Below are positions 8,826 through 16,697 of a stretch of DNA of 64,000 nt, piece after piece. Origin of the DNA: Tumebacillus sp. BK434 (lineage in GTDB: Bacteria > Bacillota > Bacilli > Tumebacillales > Tumebacillaceae); NCBI RefSeq assembly GCF_004340785.1, contig NZ_SLXS01000003.1:653689-717688 (forward strand), read 5' to 3'. Made by a program: the position numbers and the translations under genes. How positions within the stretch are numbered: the first letter of the stretch is position 1; each line of letters opens with the position of its first letter. Under the pieces are notes generated by a model that searched no databases, had not been told where the DNA came from, and saw nothing but the letters and a program-made list of their open reading frames with translations.

Positions 8826-9080
8826 ATGAGCCGAAAAATTAATAAAGTCGATGTGTGCATCGGCAACCTCGACAAGGGAACCGACTGGGTCATCGAGCAG
8901 TTGAAGGCCGAACACCCCGATCTCGAAGGTCAGCGCTGGGGCTGCCTCGGCAACTGCGGCGACTGCTACAAGCGCCCGTTTGTCCTCGCCGACGACCGCT
9001 GGCTGTATGAAGCCAAGACCAAAGAAGAACTCCTCGACAAAATCCGTCCTGATATGAATATAGAAGACTCTACCAAATAG
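8826..9080 (+). CDS. DUF1450 family protein (YuzB-like)
   Basis: This 84-residue cytoplasmic protein belongs to the DUF1450 family found across Bacilli. The conserved centre is CLGNCGDCYKRPFVLAD, with three cysteines in a thioredoxin-like or metal-binding arrangement, plus an N-terminal Cys (VDVCIGN). A GGAAGG ribosome site precedes the ATG. It is monocistronic, between a weak promoter and a strong terminator. Its role is unknown; a redox or iron-sulfur link is only a guess from the cysteines. Confidence 0.85.
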   Translation: MSRKINKVDVCIGNLDKGTDWVIEQLKAEHPDLEGQRWGCLGNCGDCYKRPFVLADDRWLYEAKTKEELLDKIRPDMNIEDSTK

Positions 9081-9084
9081 TATG

Positions 9085-9122
9085 ACAAAAAACCGCCTGT
9101 CGTGAGGGACAGGCGGTTTTTT
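9085..9122 (+). terminator. Intrinsic terminator
   Basis: AAAACCGCCTGTC/GACAGGCGGTTTTTT stem with T-run after the DUF1450 gene. It could also serve the converging DUF2922 gene. Confidence 0.9.
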
Positions 9123-9140
9123 GTGCGTTTGACGCGTGGG

Positions 9141-9356
9141 CTAGATCGCGATGTCGGCGATCTCCGTCTCGACGATGCGGGCGGACGACTTGCCGATCAG
9201 CCGGCCTTGGGCGAATCCGAAGACGCCTTTTTGCAGGATCAGGTCCATCACGGCGCTGACGTTCGCCGAGGTGATACCCGGCTTCGGTTCCGGGATCGCG
9301 ATTTTGACTTTCTTGTTCATGTCGGTCAGGAAATACAGTTCGAGTTCGCGTTTCAT
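9141..9356 (-). CDS. DUF2922 family small protein
   Basis: This 71-residue protein begins MKRELELYFLTD and contains KVKIAIPEPKPGITS, the core of the DUF2922 family. The ATG at 9356 follows GGAGGTGA. It forms a pair with the upstream DUF1659 gene, an arrangement frequent in Bacilli. Function unknown. Confidence 0.8.
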   Translation of the reverse strand: MKRELELYFLTDMNKKVKIAIPEPKPGITSANVSAVMDLILQKGVFGFAQGRLIGKSSARIVETEIADIAI

Positions 9357-9404
9357 GAGGGTCACCTCCGGAAGTTTTGAGCAGCTGAGCATCTGTTCGG
9401 CCGG

Positions 9405-9626
9405 CTAGATGCGGACGAGGTCTTCGCGGTCGACGCGCTGGATGAAATGCAGGCGCCAGGCCGACAGCGAGGCCAGCGCTTCGCCGATCTGGTACAGGTC
9501 GTCCGGTGTAACGGTCGGCAGCACGCGCGGGTAGGACTTGTCTTTGTACACCCCGTTGCCCGCTTCATCTGTGCCCGCCTGCAGGCGGAGCACCATGCTG
9601 GAGAAACCTTGGTTGATGTCGATCAT
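9405..9626 (-). CDS. DUF1659 family small protein
   Basis: This 73-residue protein resembles the DUF1659 family: a basic N-terminal half with KDKSYPRVLPTVTPDDLY and a helical C terminus ending in REDLVRI. The ATG at 9626 lies 10 bases after GAGGAGGG. It is followed 48 bases later by the DUF2922 gene and is probably cotranscribed with it. Function unknown. Confidence 0.8.
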   Translation of the reverse strand: MIDINQGFSSMVLRLQAGTDEAGNGVYKDKSYPRVLPTVTPDDLYQIGEALASLSAWRLHFIQRVDREDLVRI

Positions 9627-9709
9627 GACTGTTGCCCTCCTCTTGGGTGGTGTTGGTTGGTACACCCTTTCTATGCAACGAAGCAGCAACTTCGGGGACA
9701 AGCGTATAC

Positions 9710-9747
9710 GAAAAAGCTCCAGCCAGTTGAAGTCTGGCTGGAGCTTG
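9710..9747 (-). terminator. Intrinsic terminator of the YjcZ-type gene
   Basis: The long stem AGCTCCAGCCAG/CTGGCTGGAGCT is followed by T5 on the minus strand. Confidence 0.9.
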
Positions 9748-9762
9748 CATCGAGATGAGCGA

Positions 9763-9876
9763 TTAGCAGCCTGCTGCAGCGCCACCGTAGTAGCCCGGAA
9801 CGAGCAGGAAGAACAGGACGAAGATGATCAGGAACACTACCGCCCAACGAGTGTATGAGCCGAATGCACCGTACAT
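9763..9876 (-). CDS. YjcZ-family sporulation peptide
   Basis: A 37-residue peptide that starts MYGAFGSYTRWAVV, continues through a single hydrophobic helix rich in Phe/Leu/Ile, and ends VPGYYGGAAAGC. The hydrophobic core and the Gly/Tyr-rich tail match the YjcZ/YhfH-type sporulation peptides of Bacilli, which are expressed in the mother cell or found in spores. GGGGGG precedes the ATG and a strong terminator follows, so it is a separate transcription unit. Confidence 0.85.
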   Translation of the reverse strand: MYGAFGSYTRWAVVFLIIFVLFFLLVPGYYGGAAAGC

Positions 9877-10013
9877 GGAACAGACCCCCCTTCAGAGCTG
9901 GGTTTCAACGTTCCCCCAAGGTGTTCCCTTGAGTTAGTACAGTAGATGCTGTTGTCCCGTTTTTTGTACAGGGCATCTGCCTCACATCCGGCCAAAAAGG
10001 GCGTTTGCCCAGA

Positions 10014-11189
10014 TCAGCGCGACAGGTACGTCAGCACCCCGGCCGTCAGCAGCTGTACCCCGAGCGGCAACACGCGCTCGTCGATGTCAAACGCCGGATG
10101 GTGCACGTTGTAATCGGCGACCAATGGCTCGGGATGCTTGCAGCCGAGGAAGGTGAAGCACCCGGGCACCTTTTGCAGAAAATAGGCAAAATCTTCACCT
10201 GACATCTGCGGCGGCACATCGAGCACGCGACCTTCGCCCAACAGCTCGACGCCCACTTCGCGCATCAGGCTGGCCGCTTCCACATGGTTGATCAGCACCG
10301 GATACTTGAACTGGTAATCCAGCTCATACTCAGCGCCAAAACCGGCGGTGATGCCGCCGATGATGCTGTCGATGCGCTTGGGCAGCTCTTCGCGCAGCAA
10401 GGGGTCGAACGTGCGCACCGTGCCGGTCAGCTCCACGCTGTCGGCGATGACGTTGCTTTTCGTGCCCCCTTGGATCGTGCCGATCGACAGCACCGCCGTC
10501 TGCGCCGGATCGACCGCGCGGGAGACGATCTGCTGCAGGGCGATGACGACTTGCGCCGCGATCGGGATCGCGTCGAGCGCCATGTGCGGGTAAGCGGCAT
10601 GGCCGCCAATGCCACGGATCGTCACGCGGAACTCATCGGCCGACGCCATCACCGGCCCCGGCGAGACGCCGACGATGCCGACCGGCGCGACCGGTGCCAT
10701 GTGGATGCCAAACGCCATGTCCACACCGTCCAGCACCCCCGCTTCGATCATCGGCGCCGCGCCTCCCGGACCTTCCTCGGCCGGCTGGAAGATGAACAAG
10801 ACGTCGCCTGCGAGCTGCTCGCGCAGCTCCGACAGCATCGTCGCCGCCCCCAGCACGATCGTCGTGTGCGCATCATGCCCGCAGGCGTGCATCTTCCCCG
10901 GCACCTGGCTTGCGTAGTCGCAAGTCTTGAGATCTTGAATCGGCAGCGCATCCAGATCGGCGCGCAGCGCTACCGTCTTGCCCGGACGCCCGCCGCGCAG
11001 CCGCCCGACCACGCCGGTCCGGGCGATCCCGGTCTGGACTTCCAGCCCCAGCTCCGTCAGCCAATCGGCGACGATCCGGCTCGTCCGCACCTCTTCATAC
11101 CCCAGCTCGGGATGCCTGTGCAGATCCCGTCTCGTCTCCACCAATTTCGGGTACAGCTCCTGCGCTTTCTGTGCGATCCACTCTTTCAC
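10014..11189 (-). CDS. M20-family amidohydrolase (N-acyl amino acid hydrolase)
   Basis: A metal-dependent amidohydrolase of the M20D group, about 391 residues, which hydrolyses N-acyl or related amides of amino acids. Metal-site motifs are visible: MHACGHDAHTTIVLGAA, FIFQPAEEGPGGA with catalytic Glu, and a C-terminal PQMSGEDFAYF. The dimerisation lid lies between. The best start is the GTG at 11189, 10 bases after CGGAGG; an in-frame GTG at 11210 precedes that ribosome site and is less likely. The exact acyl substrate is unknown. Confidence 0.9.
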   Translation of the reverse strand: MKEWIAQKAQELYPKLVETRRDLHRHPELGYEEVRTSRIVADWLTELGLEVQTGIARTGVVGRLRGGRPGKTVALRADLDALPIQDLKTCDYASQVPGKMHACGHDAHTTIVLGAATMLSELREQLAGDVLFIFQPAEEGPGGAAPMIEAGVLDGVDMAFGIHMAPVAPVGIVGVSPGPVMASADEFRVTIRGIGGHAAYPHMALDAIPIAAQVVIALQQIVSRAVDPAQTAVLSIGTIQGGTKSNVIADSVELTGTVRTFDPLLREELPKRIDSIIGGITAGFGAEYELDYQFKYPVLINHVEAASLMREVGVELLGEGRVLDVPPQMSGEDFAYFLQKVPGCFTFLGCKHPEPLVADYNVHHPAFDIDERVLPLGVQLLTAGVLTYLSR

Positions 11190-11249
11190 CTTCGCCCGAC
11201 CTCCGTTCACTCTTTTACTTTTTCATAATTCTATTATATGTGATTGCAA

Positions 11250-11277
11250 GAAAAAAGACCTCCCTCAGGAGGTCTCA
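11250..11277 (-). terminator. Intrinsic terminator after the C26 hydrolase gene
   Basis: AGACCTCC/GGAGGTCT stem followed by T6 on the minus strand. Confidence 0.85.
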
Positions 11278-11288
11278 TTTCGGTATCT

Positions 11289-12002
11289 TTACTTGCAGGC
11301 CGCCACAAACGCTTCGAACAGGCGAAGCACCGTCGCGTCTTTGCGCCACATGTTCTCCGGGTGCCATTGCACGCCGAGCAGGAACGGGCCGTGCGGACGC
11401 TCGATTGCTTCGATCACCCCGTCGTCGGCGACACCCGACACGATCAGCCCCGGCGCTGCGTCACGCACCGCCTGATGGTGGTAGGTGTTGGTGCGGATGC
11501 GGGTCGCGCCAAAGATCTCATGAAGCTTGGTGCCTTCCTTCACGTTGACGTGATGCGCGCCGAACCAACGCGGCGCCTTCTGGCTGTGCTGGAACAGCGC
11601 GCCTTCCTTTTGCGACGGGAGATCCTGGTAGATCGTGCCGCCGAGCAGGATGTTGATCACCTGCACACCGCGGCAGATGCCGAGCACCGGCTTGCCCTGC
11701 TTTTGCATCTCGTCAAACAGGATCGCTTCCAGCCAGTCGCGCTCCGGGCACATTTCCCCGTTGCCCGGCACCGGCTGTTCCCCGAACAGAGTCGGGTCCA
11801 TGTCGACCCCGCCGCCGAGCAGCAGGCCGTCTACCTTCTGCGCCAGAGCGCGGACTTGCTCTTCCTTCTCCAAAAACGGAACGGCGAGCGGAACCGCACC
11901 GGCTTCAGCCAGGGCATTGGTGTAGCCTTCCCCGACGAAAACACCCGCCACTTCCCGCGAATAAGGGTGCAAATACCCGGTCACCCCGATCAATGGTTGC
12001 AT
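11289..12002 (-). CDS. Class I glutamine amidotransferase-like (C26) hydrolase, PuuD type
   Basis: This 237-residue enzyme belongs to the gamma-glutamyl-GABA hydrolase/peptidase C26 family. The nucleophile Cys is in GICRGVQVINI and the catalytic His-Glu pair in GVQWHPE; a GLLLGGGVDMDP oxyanion segment precedes them. It probably cleaves a gamma-glutamyl amide, but the substrate is not readable. The ATG at 12002 follows GGGAGAGGAG. It lies 56 bases downstream of ahcY and shares its terminator, so the two may be cotranscribed. Confidence 0.88.
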   Translation of the reverse strand: MQPLIGVTGYLHPYSREVAGVFVGEGYTNALAEAGAVPLAVPFLEKEEQVRALAQKVDGLLLGGGVDMDPTLFGEQPVPGNGEMCPERDWLEAILFDEMQKQGKPVLGICRGVQVINILLGGTIYQDLPSQKEGALFQHSQKAPRWFGAHHVNVKEGTKLHEIFGATRIRTNTYHHQAVRDAAPGLIVSGVADDGVIEAIERPHGPFLLGVQWHPENMWRKDATVLRLFEAFVAACK

Positions 12003-12058
12003 GGTTGTTGCTCCTCTCCCTGTTCGACCAGCCTTGTTGGTTGGGATTCGACTCCCGC

Positions 12059-13327
12059 TTACTCCGCCCAGGAGTCGAGGTATCGCTCCTGCTCTTCGGA
12101 CAGCTTGTCGATGCCCACGCCCCACGTTTGCAGGCGCAGGTTGGCGACGTATTTGTCCATCTCTTCCGGCACGGAGTAGACGTGCGGGTCGAGGTTCTTG
12201 CCTTCTTCGACGATCCAGCGCAGGCCCATCGCCTGCAGCGCAAACGTCATATCCATCACTTCAGCCGGGTGGCCGTCGCCGGCTGCCAGGTTGACGAGGC
12301 GGCCTTCTGCCAGCAGGAACACGCGGCGGCCGTCCTTAAAGGTGAACTCTTCGATGTTCTTGCGCACTTCACGCACGCCCGTCGACAGCGCGTGCAGATC
12401 CGGTTTGGAGATCTCCACGTCGAAGTGACCGGCGTTGCAGAGGATCGCGCCGTCTTTCATCACTTCGAAAGCGTCTTTCGTAATGCAGTCTTTGTTGCCG
12501 GTCACGGTGACGAAGAAGTCGCCGTGCTTCGCCGCTTCGACGATCGGCATCACTTCGTGGCCGTCCATGATCGCTTCCACCGCTTTGATCGGGTCGATCT
12601 CGGTGACGATGACGCGGGCGCCGAGGCCTTTCGCGCGCATCGCCACGCCTTTGCCGCACCAGCCGTAGCCGACGACGACTGCCGTTTTGCCTGCCACGAC
12701 AAGGTTGGTCGTGCGCATGATGCCGTCCCAGACAGACTGGCCGGTGCCGTAGCGGTTGTCGAACAGGTATTTGCAGAACGCATCGTTGACGGCGACCATC
12801 GGGAACTGCAGCGCGCCTTCTTTATCGAGCGCTTTCAGGCGCAGGATGCCGGTCGTGGTCTCTTCGCAGCCGCCGATGATGTTTTTCATCAGATCAGCGC
12901 GGTTCGGATCGCTGTGCAGGGTGGAGACGAGGTCACCGCCGTCGTCGATGATCGCGTCCGGACCGAAGTCGAGCGCTTTGTTGATGTGATCCATGTACTC
13001 TTCATGCGAGCAGCCGTGGATCGCATAGCAGGTGATGCCGCGCTCGACGAGCGCCGCCACCACATCGTCCTGGGTGGAGAGCACGTTCGATGCGCACATC
13101 GCCACATCGGCGCCGCCCGCTTTTACCAGCAGGCCGAGGTAAGCGGTCTTCGCTTCCAAGTGCAGGCAGATGACGATCTTTTTGCCTTTGAACGGCAGAT
13201 CTTTTTCGAACTGTTCCTTCAAAGTATTCAAAAGCGGCATGTGCTGCGCTACCCAGTCGATTTTCAAATGACCGGACGGAGCGAGGTTGATGTCTTTGAT
13301 GATCGAGTTCTGAAGCGCTGTGGACAT
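12059..13327 (-). CDS. ahcY: Adenosylhomocysteinase
   Basis: S-adenosylhomocysteine hydrolase, NAD-dependent, reversibly splitting SAH to adenosine and homocysteine and so relieving methyltransferase product inhibition. The 422-residue length is the short bacterial form. The NAD-binding motif is VVGYGWCGKGVAMRAKGLGA, with CNAGHFDVEI and NLAAGDGHPAEVMDMTFALQ near the C terminus. The ATG at 13327 follows AGAGGTGAT. Many Bacilli instead use the Pfs/LuxS route. Confidence 0.96.
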   Translation of the reverse strand: MSTALQNSIIKDINLAPSGHLKIDWVAQHMPLLNTLKEQFEKDLPFKGKKIVICLHLEAKTAYLGLLVKAGGADVAMCASNVLSTQDDVVAALVERGITCYAIHGCSHEEYMDHINKALDFGPDAIIDDGGDLVSTLHSDPNRADLMKNIIGGCEETTTGILRLKALDKEGALQFPMVAVNDAFCKYLFDNRYGTGQSVWDGIMRTTNLVVAGKTAVVVGYGWCGKGVAMRAKGLGARVIVTEIDPIKAVEAIMDGHEVMPIVEAAKHGDFFVTVTGNKDCITKDAFEVMKDGAILCNAGHFDVEISKPDLHALSTGVREVRKNIEEFTFKDGRRVFLLAEGRLVNLAAGDGHPAEVMDMTFALQAMGLRWIVEEGKNLDPHVYSVPEEMDKYVANLRLQTWGVGIDKLSEEQERYLDSWAE

Positions 13328-13387
13328 GGAAAAATCACCTCTATGTAAATGATTTGTTTTCACAATACACCAATCTTATTGTACTAC

Positions 13388-13422
13388 AAAAAGCCGATTT
13401 CTCCCAAACGGGAAAAATCGAC
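13388..13422 (-). terminator. Intrinsic terminator of the diguanylate cyclase gene
   Basis: The stem GTCGATTTTTCCC/GGGAGAAATCGGC is followed by T5 on the minus strand. Confidence 0.85.
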
Positions 13423-13429
13423 CCTGCAC

Positions 13430-14536
13430 TCACCCGGCGCTGACCGTGCGGTTGCGCCCTCGTTGTTTCGCCTGATACAGACGTTCATCCGCTTTCGTCT
13501 TCATCCTGTCACCGCGCGACTCCTCGTGCGTCGCCACCCCGATCGAGACGGTGACCCGCACGTGATACCCTTGCGAAGTGACGATCTCCTCCTCTTCGAT
13601 CGCGATACGCACGCGCTCGGCGATCTCGCTCGCCGCCTGCTTGCCGAGATGCGGGAAGACGATCATAAATTCTTCGCCGCCATAGCGGCCGACCCGGTCG
13701 TACGAGCGCACGTTGTTTTGAATCAGTTGGGCGACCTGCTGCAAGACCTCATCGCCCGCTTCGTGCCCGTAGCTGTCGTTGACCTGCTTGAAATGGTCGA
13801 TGTCGATCAGCGCCACCGACAGCTCGCCGTCGGAGCGCGCCGCGATCGTCAGCTGCTCTTCCATCGTGCGGTCGAGCATGCGCCGGTTCTGCAGGCCGGT
13901 CAGGAAATCGGTCTCCGCCGTCTCCCGCAGCTCGGTGTGCACGCGCATCTCGCGGAAGATCACGCGATAGGTGAAGACCATCGCGATCATGGTCACGATG
14001 TGCACGATGAACACGGTCGCCGCAAACTGCTGCATGAAGTCGATCATCGGCATCGCGCCGACGAGACCGGCCATGATGATGTTGATCACGCTGCCGACGA
14101 TGGTGATCGTCCAAGCCCGCGTGCGGAACGGCTGGTCCTTCAGCCACAGCGAGTTGAGGAAGCCGATCACCACCGCGATCGCGAGCAAGTTCAACAGCGA
14201 GGCAAACGCGCCGGCGTTGACGGAGATGCCGAAGCGGAGCGCCACGATCAGCGCGGCCGTCGCAAACGGTGCCCACGGCAGGTAGCGCTTGCTCCAGATG
14301 AACATCAGCAACAGCGGCACGATCCGCGTGTCGACGATCGCGCCGTTTTCCAATTTATAAGCAAAGAGCATCGATAACAGTCCGGCTAAGCCATGAACGA
14401 TGATCCCATACACCGTGCGATACCGCTCTGATTTACCTTCGACATACATGATATAGATGTAATGCTGCAAAAAGACGAAAGCAATCATCACGGAAGCATT
14501 GGTGACCATAGCTCCAAGAAAAGTACCCGTCAACAA
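13430..14536 (-). CDS. Membrane diguanylate cyclase (5TM-GGDEF)
   Basis: This protein of about 368 residues has six or so N-terminal hydrophobic helices, like the 5TM-5TMR_LYT sensor domain, and a C-terminal GGDEF domain. The catalytic motif is GGEEF in RYGGEEFMIVF. The inhibitory I-site is present as RSYD five residues upstream, so product inhibition by c-di-GMP is expected. DFLTGLQNRR marks the domain start. It should make c-di-GMP in response to a membrane signal. The start is probably TTG at 14536, eight bases after GAGGAGG. Confidence 0.9.
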   Translation of the reverse strand: MLTGTFLGAMVTNASVMIAFVFLQHYIYIMYVEGKSERYRTVYGIIVHGLAGLLSMLFAYKLENGAIVDTRIVPLLLMFIWSKRYLPWAPFATAALIVALRFGISVNAGAFASLLNLLAIAVVIGFLNSLWLKDQPFRTRAWTITIVGSVINIIMAGLVGAMPMIDFMQQFAATVFIVHIVTMIAMVFTYRVIFREMRVHTELRETAETDFLTGLQNRRMLDRTMEEQLTIAARSDGELSVALIDIDHFKQVNDSYGHEAGDEVLQQVAQLIQNNVRSYDRVGRYGGEEFMIVFPHLGKQAASEIAERVRIAIEEEEIVTSQGYHVRVTVSIGVATHEESRGDRMKTKADERLYQAKQRGRNRTVSAG

Positions 14537-14555
14537 ACAAAGTGCCTCCTCACTT

Positions 14556-15845
14556 CTACAATCCCAATTCCCCTCTTGCAACTCCCCCGCCGCATTTCTT
14601 CAACAGCCGTTGCCGACGGTAGCTGAGCTCGTGCAGCTCGTGATCAAGCCGCACGGAACGCAGCGCGGCACGCCTGCTTTGCACGACTTCGAGCGTCTCA
14701 TTCGTAAGTTGAAGCGCCCGCGCATAATCCCGCGCCTTGTGCTCGTAGTATTTCGCCAGCTCGATGCGCGGCGCGGTCTGCCACATGCCGCTGCCATCCA
14801 ACAGGTCGTGCCACAGCAAAACGGCCTTGTCATACTGCCCCCGCCTTTTGTAAAACAGCGACAGTTTCCAAAGCGCTTCCGAAGCGTAATCCTGCTCTTC
14901 CATCCGGGACACCTTGACCAGACAGGCGACGCTGGAGTCGCTTTTTTCCCATTCGTCATACCAGCGGGAGAGGCCAAACAGCTCCTCCGGATGCGATGCC
15001 ATCTGCAAAGGCTGTTCCACTAAAAGTCCAATATGCGCAGATAGAGTTGCCAGCGTCAAGATATCATGTACATTGTGCGTAAAGATCCCGGTCAGCGGCC
15101 GGGCATCCCCGTCCGTCTGATAGGCAAAATACAATTCCGGCGCCATCTTGCCCGGCGTGTCATCTTCGCGGGCAAACCCGAGCACTTCCTGTTCCAGCGT
15201 GATCAGTTTGCAGTTCTTGAGCACCTTTTTCCACAACCGCCGCGCCGGCGGGAGCAGGTCGAGGTGCAGCACCGGTGCCAGCTGCAGCCGGGCCAAGGTA
15301 AAGCGGGTCTCCAGCAGCTTCCAGTCGAACCCCTTGCCGTTAAACGACACCATCACTTCGAAGCGCTGCAGCAGTTCGGACAGGGCGTGGAGCACCGCCC
15401 GCTCTTCCGCATAATTGCGCAAGAAATACTGACGCACGATCAATTCATCGTCTTCGTAAAAGCCGATCCCGAACAAAAAGATAAAGTTTCCGGCCCCCGA
15501 ACCGAGCCCGGTCGTCTCCGTGTCAAAAAAGCAGACTTTCCCCCAGTCGGCGGGACCGTCTTTGATCTTGCAGACTCCATATAGCACCGAAAGCGGAAGG
15601 TGGCGGGTACGGGCGAGCGGATAATGGCCGTGCAGCGACAGGACATCAAAGCGCACATCGCGGTAGTAGCACATTCCATACGGCGTCGCTTGTTCCACGC
15701 CCGGCAGCGCCCGTTCCACCGCCGTCTCCGGCAGTTCATCGGTCAGCGCCTCCGCTTCCTGCACCATCTGTTCCAGCTTGACTTCCGCATCCCCAAGCGC
15801 CAGATCCTTCTTGTAGCTCTTCAGCCGGTCTCGCAAACTCCGCAT
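14556..15845 (-). CDS. mrfB: MrfB/YprB-like exonuclease (ribonuclease H-like) with TPR-like tail
   Basis: This 429-residue protein resembles B. subtilis YprB/MrfB, the metal-dependent exonuclease that works with the helicase MrfA in mitomycin C lesion repair. The DEDD-type nuclease fold starts at VCFFDTETTGLGSGAG and continues with VMVSFNGKGFDWKLLETRF and a THNVHDILTLATL motif holding a further Asp. The last 120 residues are helical and TPR-like. The ATG at 15845 follows GGAAGGAGGG. In B. subtilis the gene sits beside mrfA; here the helicase is about 9 kb away. Confidence 0.85.
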   Translation of the reverse strand: MRSLRDRLKSYKKDLALGDAEVKLEQMVQEAEALTDELPETAVERALPGVEQATPYGMCYYRDVRFDVLSLHGHYPLARTRHLPLSVLYGVCKIKDGPADWGKVCFFDTETTGLGSGAGNFIFLFGIGFYEDDELIVRQYFLRNYAEERAVLHALSELLQRFEVMVSFNGKGFDWKLLETRFTLARLQLAPVLHLDLLPPARRLWKKVLKNCKLITLEQEVLGFAREDDTPGKMAPELYFAYQTDGDARPLTGIFTHNVHDILTLATLSAHIGLLVEQPLQMASHPEELFGLSRWYDEWEKSDSSVACLVKVSRMEEQDYASEALWKLSLFYKRRGQYDKAVLLWHDLLDGSGMWQTAPRIELAKYYEHKARDYARALQLTNETLEVVQSRRAALRSVRLDHELHELSYRRQRLLKKCGGGVARGELGL

Positions 15846-15917
15846 CCCAACCCTCCTTCCGATTCTAAACGCAATTTGACAAACTACAATTCGACACAAA
15901 TATCAAACGTCCTTTTA

Positions 15918-16298
15918 TTAAATAATTTCCACAATTCCCAGAGATAAATAGTTAATTCCATATTGCGGGTACGTGCCCGGCGTGATGTAGGCGTCTGCGG
16001 GCAGTTGGTGCAGTTGCGCGGTAAATTCGCTGCGCAGCCGCTGCATGTCGATGCCTTGGTAGACGTCCGGCAGCCGTTCCAAGACGGGGAAGCAGAAGCC
16101 GTACAGTTTGCGAAAGCCGTTCATGTAGCCTTGGTTCAGCTTGAACTGGGCGGTGGCGACCTGCACCAGCGCTTTGTAATACGACTTCAGCGGCTCTTCC
16201 GATTCGGCTTTCCACGCTTCCTCGAAGACCTCGTGGCACTCGTAAAAATCGCGTTCTTCATTAAAGAGCCGCACAAACTCGCGGGTGATCTCGTTCAT
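15918..16298 (-). CDS. DUF309 family protein
   Basis: This 126-residue helical protein carries the DUF309 signature FNEERDFYECHEVFEEAWK near the N terminus and a KALVQVATAQFKLNQG helix after it. The conserved His and Glu residues in ECHEVFEEAW suggest a metal site, but the family function is not known. The start follows GGGAGGG. It lies 72 bases upstream of mrfB in the same direction. Confidence 0.85.
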   Translation of the reverse strand: MNEITREFVRLFNEERDFYECHEVFEEAWKAESEEPLKSYYKALVQVATAQFKLNQGYMNGFRKLYGFCFPVLERLPDVYQGIDMQRLRSEFTAQLHQLPADAYITPGTYPQYGINYLSLGIVEII

Positions 16299-16360
16299 GA
16301 GTTGCCCTCCCTTTGACCATACTGAGATGGTAACGATTCCTAAGTAAAGGTGGATTCCAG

Positions 16361-16624
16361 ATGCCCATCACCGTTGTCCATGAATTCCTGCGCGAAAACG
16401 AAAACGGCATGGTCCTGACCCTGTACCTCTCCCGCGCCGACCAAGACGTCGAGTTCGCCGCCGAGCTCGGCCGCATGGAAAACCCGGTCGACGACCGCTA
16501 CCTCTATTCGTATATCAAACGCAACCACCCCAACACCCCGATCAACCACGTCCAGATCGTCAACTGGGATGCCCAAGTGACCACACTTTCGTATATGAGC
16601 ATCATGGCCGGTGTACGGCCGTAA
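16361..16624 (+). CDS. Hypothetical 87-residue protein
   Basis: A small soluble protein with no recognised domain, signal peptide or membrane helix. The N-terminal half is acidic (ENENGMVLTLYLSRADQDVE) and the C-terminal half contains YIKRNHPNTPINHVQIVNW. The start follows AAAGGTGG. GC-rich third positions match the neighbouring genes, which supports real coding. It diverges from the DUF309 gene. Confidence 0.6.
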   Translation: MPITVVHEFLRENENGMVLTLYLSRADQDVEFAAELGRMENPVDDRYLYSYIKRNHPNTPINHVQIVNWDAQVTTLSYMSIMAGVRP

Positions 16625-16644
16625 CCCCACAAAACCTGATTATA

Positions 16645-16686
16645 CCAAAAACAAAGACGACCCGCTTCACACGAGCCGCCCTTTTT
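16645..16686 (-). terminator. Intrinsic terminator of glnS
   Basis: A GC-rich stem with several G-U pairs (GGCGGCTCG/CGGGTCGTC) ends in TTTGTTTTT on the minus strand. Confidence 0.7.
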
Positions 16687-16697
16687 TCCATAGAATT

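Noticed and set aside
9877-10013. Possible terminator or leader between YjcZ and the M20 gene
   Set aside because: Only a loose AGATGC/GCATCT pairing without T-run; no support.
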